From: Opitutia bacterium
Lineage (GTDB): Bacteria > Verrucomicrobiota > Verrucomicrobiia > Opitutales > Opitutaceae
Direction: 5' to 3'
NCBI GenBank assembly: GCA_003157575.1
Contig: PMKA01000474.1
Span: forward strand, 2,197-11,205
DNA length: 9,009 nucleotides
The first letter of the stretch is position 1. Each line of letters begins with the position of its first letter. Shown here one piece after another: positions 6,426-9,009 of the stretch. Position numbers and translations under genes: made by a program. Under the pieces are notes generated by a model. That model was not told where the DNA came from and ran no database searches. It saw only the letters and a program-made list of their open reading frames with translations.

Positions 6426-7559
6426 ATGAAATCGAACTGTCTCACCACCATCTCCCTTGTGGGATTGGCGTTTTTCGCACCCTTCCTCACCAGTTGCCGC
6501 CGCAATACATCCGCCGCCGGTGAGGGCAAGGCGGCCCTGACCGTCTCGCTGGTTTCGCCGATTTCCACGACGTGGCCCGAATGCTTCGCCGTCAGTGGCG
6601 ACGTCTCCGCATGGCAGGAATCCGTGATCGGGGCCGAGGTGGGCGGACTCAAGCTCGAGGAGGTGTTCGTCAACATCGGCGACACGGTCCGCAAAGGTCA
6701 GGTGCTCGCGCGTTTCTCGGAGGAAACCACACGCGCCGATCTCGACCAGGCCGAAGCGTCGGTCGCCGAAGCCGAGGCGAATCTCGCCTTCTACCGCGAT
6801 CAGGCGGAACGGGCGCGCCGACTCTCCGGTACCGGCACGGTCAGCCGCGAACAGGAACTGCAATACGACGCCAACGAAAAGACCGGCGCCGCCAAACTCG
6901 CCTCGGCGAAAGCTCAATTCGTGAACCAGCAGTTGAAACTGCGCTATACCCAGGTGCTCGCGCCCGACGACGGCCTGATCTCGTCCCGCACCGCGACCGT
7001 GGGCGCCGTGTTGTCCACCGGCTCGGAGCTGTTCCGCCTGATCCGCCAGAGCCGCCTCGAGTGGCGCGCCGAGGTGCCCGCGGAACGCCTGGCCCGGATG
7101 TCGCCGGGGCTCGAAGTTTCCCTGCAGCCGGTCGGCACGCCGGCCGTGGCCGGCCGCATTCGCCAAATCTCGCCGGTGGTCAGCTCCGACACCCGGACCG
7201 GACTGGTCTACGTCGATTTGCCGGAACCGGGCCCGTTGAAAGCCGGCATGTATGTCAGCGGTCAGATCACATTCGGGGACACTCCCGCGTTGCATCTGCC
7301 GGAAAGCGTCATCGTCTACCGCGATGGCTACCAATACGCGATGAAAGTCGATGCGGCGCGCCGCATCCATCAGCTCAAGGTCACGGTCGGACGGCGGCAA
7401 GGCTCGCAGGTCGAGGTCCTTTCCGGCGTCGCTCTCGGCGACGAGTTGGTCGCCTCCGGCGGCAGCTTCCTCAACGAGAACGATCGCGTGCTCGTCGTTG
7501 CAGCCGACGAAAAGCAGGGTGCGACCAATGCAACCGCGGCGAAGGAGACCCGCCTGTGA
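6426..7559 (+). CDS. Periplasmic adaptor (membrane fusion) lipoprotein of an RND pump
   Basis: This 377-residue HlyD/AcrA-type adaptor links the inner-membrane transporter to the outer-membrane duct. The ATG at 6426 was chosen because it starts a clear lipoprotein signal: K-S-N, a hydrophobic stretch, then LTSC with lipidated Cys24. The same frame is open upstream into the previous gene, but those codons are overlap. Order: first lipoyl half (about 62-100, with VFVNIGDTVRKGQVLARF), helical hairpin (about 104-170), second lipoyl half (about 175-215, with VLAPDDGLISSR), beta-barrel (about 220-290) and membrane-proximal domain (about 295-365). The gene ends in a GTGA overlap with the transporter start, implying translational coupling and fixed stoichiometry. 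Confidence 0.96.
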   Translation: MKSNCLTTISLVGLAFFAPFLTSCRRNTSAAGEGKAALTVSLVSPISTTWPECFAVSGDVSAWQESVIGAEVGGLKLEEVFVNIGDTVRKGQVLARFSEETTRADLDQAEASVAEAEANLAFYRDQAERARRLSGTGTVSREQELQYDANEKTGAAKLASAKAQFVNQQLKLRYTQVLAPDDGLISSRTATVGAVLSTGSELFRLIRQSRLEWRAEVPAERLARMSPGLEVSLQPVGTPAVAGRIRQISPVVSSDTRTGLVYVDLPEPGPLKAGMYVSGQITFGDTPALHLPESVIVYRDGYQYAMKVDAARRIHQLKVTVGRRQGSQVEVLSGVALGDELVASGGSFLNENDRVLVVAADEKQGATNATAAKETRL

Positions 7560-9009
7560 ACTTCTCCGCCTGGGCGATCCGCCAGCCCATCCCTTCGATC
7601 CTGCTCTTCTGCCTCCTGACCTTCGCCGGTCTGATGGGTTTTCATTACCTGCCGATTCAGAACCTGCCCGACCTCGACCTGCCGACCGTCACCGTGACGG
7701 CCACGCTGCCCGGCGCCACACCCTCGACGCTCGAGACCGAAGTCACCCGCAAGATCGAGGACAGCGTCGCCACCGTCGGCATGGTGAAACACATCACGTC
7801 GACGATCAACGACGGCTCTTCGCTCACGACCGTCGAGTTTGAGCTCGAGAAAAACGTGCAGGAAGCAGTCAACGATATTCGCAACGCCGTCGACAGCATC
7901 CGCAGCAAACTCCCGACGGAGATGCAGAATCCCGTCGTCTCACGTATGACGACGATTGGCGGTGCCGTCCTCACGTATGCCGTCGAGTCGAACTCGATGG
8001 ATGAGGCGGAGCTCTCGTGGTTCGTCGACAACGACGTGGGCAAGAATCTGCTGTCGATCGCCGGTGTCGGCGACGTCACCCGCCTCGGCGGCATCGATCG
8101 CGAGATCCGGGTGGAACTTGACCCCACCAAACTGCTCGCGTTGAACGTGACGGCCGCGGAAATCTCCTCGCAGCTCCGCAAAGTGCAGCAGGAAGCGCCC
8201 GGTGGCCGCACGAATCTCGGGCAGTTGGAGCAATCGATCCGCACGATCGGCACGGTGCGAAGCGCCGCGGACCTCGCCACACTGACGATCCCGCTCAACG
8301 ACGGCCGTCATATCCGCCTCGACTCCGTGGCGATTGTTCGCGATACCGCGGGCGAACCCCGCCAGCTGGCGCTGCTCGACGGGAAGCCGGCGGTGACGTT
8401 CCAGGTGAAGCGCGCGCGCGGCGCCAGCGAAGTGGCGGTCGCCGAGGCCGTCCGCTCCCAAGTGGACGCGATGAAGACGACCTACCCGAACGTGGCGCTT
8501 CGCGAGATCAATAATTCGATCAAGCCGGTGCGTTCGAACTATTCGGCCGCAATGCACTCGTTGTATGTAGGCGCGGTGCTCGCGGTCATCGTCGTATGGC
8601 TGTTTCTGCGCGATTGGCGCGCGACGTTCATCTCGGCCGTGGCGCTGCCCCTCTCGATCATTCCCACATTCGCGGTCATGTCGTTGCTGGGTTTTCAACT
8701 CAACATCGTCACGCTTCTCGCCCTCACGCTGGTCGTCGGTGTGCTGGTCGACGACGCGATCGTCGAGGTGGAAAACATCGTGCGCCATCTGCGCGGCGGA
8801 AAATCCGCGATGGAGGCCGCGCTCGAGGCCGCGAACGAGATCGGTCTCGCGGTGATCGCAACGTCGTTCACGCTCGTGGCCGTCTTCCTGCCGACCGCGT
8901 TCATGACCGGCATTTCGGGAATGTTCTTCAAGCCGTTCGGCTGGACGGCGGCGATCGCGGTGCTTTTTTCGCTGCTCGTTGCGCGCCTGCTCACGCCGAT
9001 GATGGCCGC
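7556..9009 (+). CDS. RND-family efflux transporter (HAE1/AcrB-like), 5' part
   Basis: This is the inner-membrane, proton-driven pump; 484 codons are present of about 1040, the rest lying beyond the window. The start is GTG at 7556, overlapping the adaptor stop as GTGA. The frame begins V-N-F-S-A-W-A-I-R-Q-P, typical of RND N-termini. TM1 is at about 13-31, then LPIQNLPDLDLPTVTV (32-47) and the porter domain. TM2 is at about 335-355, TM3 about 362-382 and TM4 about 389-410. TM4 contains VGVLVDDAIVEVEN with Asp399-Asp400, equivalent to the proton-relay pair Asp407/Asp408 of AcrB. The sequence fits the hydrophobe/amphiphile exporters rather than heavy-metal (CusA) pumps. Substrates cannot be predicted. 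No stop or frameshift occurs in the visible part. Confidence 0.97.
   Translation, partial: MNFSAWAIRQPIPSILLFCLLTFAGLMGFHYLPIQNLPDLDLPTVTVTATLPGATPSTLETEVTRKIEDSVATVGMVKHITSTINDGSSLTTVEFELEKNVQEAVNDIRNAVDSIRSKLPTEMQNPVVSRMTTIGGAVLTYAVESNSMDEAELSWFVDNDVGKNLLSIAGVGDVTRLGGIDREIRVELDPTKLLALNVTAAEISSQLRKVQQEAPGGRTNLGQLEQSIRTIGTVRSAADLATLTIPLNDGRHIRLDSVAIVRDTAGEPRQLALLDGKPAVTFQVKRARGASEVAVAEAVRSQVDAMKTTYPNVALREINNSIKPVRSNYSAAMHSLYVGAVLAVIVVWLFLRDWRATFISAVALPLSIIPTFAVMSLLGFQLNIVTLLALTLVVGVLVDDAIVEVENIVRHLRGGKSAMEAALEAANEIGLAVIATSFTLVAVFLPTAFMTGISGMFFKPFGWTAAIAVLFSLLVARLLTPMMA

Noticed and set aside
7940..8788. 282-codon minus-strand frame opposite the RND gene
   Set aside because: His/Arg/Asp-rich shadow; the plus strand has continuous RND homology here.

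Overview
The window looks like part of a GC-rich Gram-negative chromosome. Evidence for this is an RND efflux operon with an outer-membrane lipoprotein, strongly GC-biased codon third positions, and gene starts with almost no Shine-Dalgarno sequence. The intergenic palindromes containing 'gccgacaagcggcgg' recall those of Verrucomicrobiota (Opitutae-like), but that lineage guess is an impression and was not tested.

Left half, minus strand, read right to left (3592 to 1): a 25-codon remnant with the N-terminus of a type I methyltransferase (hsdM'); a 691-residue RecQ-like helicase fused to a C-terminal phosphoribosyltransferase (PRTase) domain; a 436-residue DprA/Smf-family protein; and the first 18 or so codons of a type I restriction subunit (hsdR'), cut off by a repeat. 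The recQ/dprA and dprA/hsdR' junctions are both ATGA overlaps, so these were consecutive genes of one operon. The simplest reading is a former type I restriction-modification operon (hsdM ... recQ-PRTase, dprA, hsdR) whose restriction and methylation genes have been reduced to their starts while the RecQ-PRTase/DprA pair stays intact. A PRTase paired with a DprA-like partner recalls the ShosTA anti-phage toxin-antitoxin system; here the PRTase is attached to a helicase. Near-identical direct repeats (1-62 and 3988-4046) bracket the block.

Middle (3593-4298): no convincing intact gene. It holds a possible minus-strand promoter, an 85-bp REP-like hairpin ending in the right direct repeat, a short duplicated motif with 36-bp period, and a promoter/operator region in front of the efflux operon.

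Right half, plus strand (4299 to the end): a four-gene efflux operon of CerR/CecR-type TetR repressor, OprM/NodT-type outer-membrane lipoprotein, periplasmic adaptor lipoprotein and RND inner-membrane transporter (cut by the window end). Spacings are 17 nt, 28 nt and a 4-nt overlap. A 31-bp imperfect palindrome over the likely -10 box suggests that the repressor controls its own operon. The three structural proteins would form one tripartite pump across both membranes. The two halves appear functionally unrelated.
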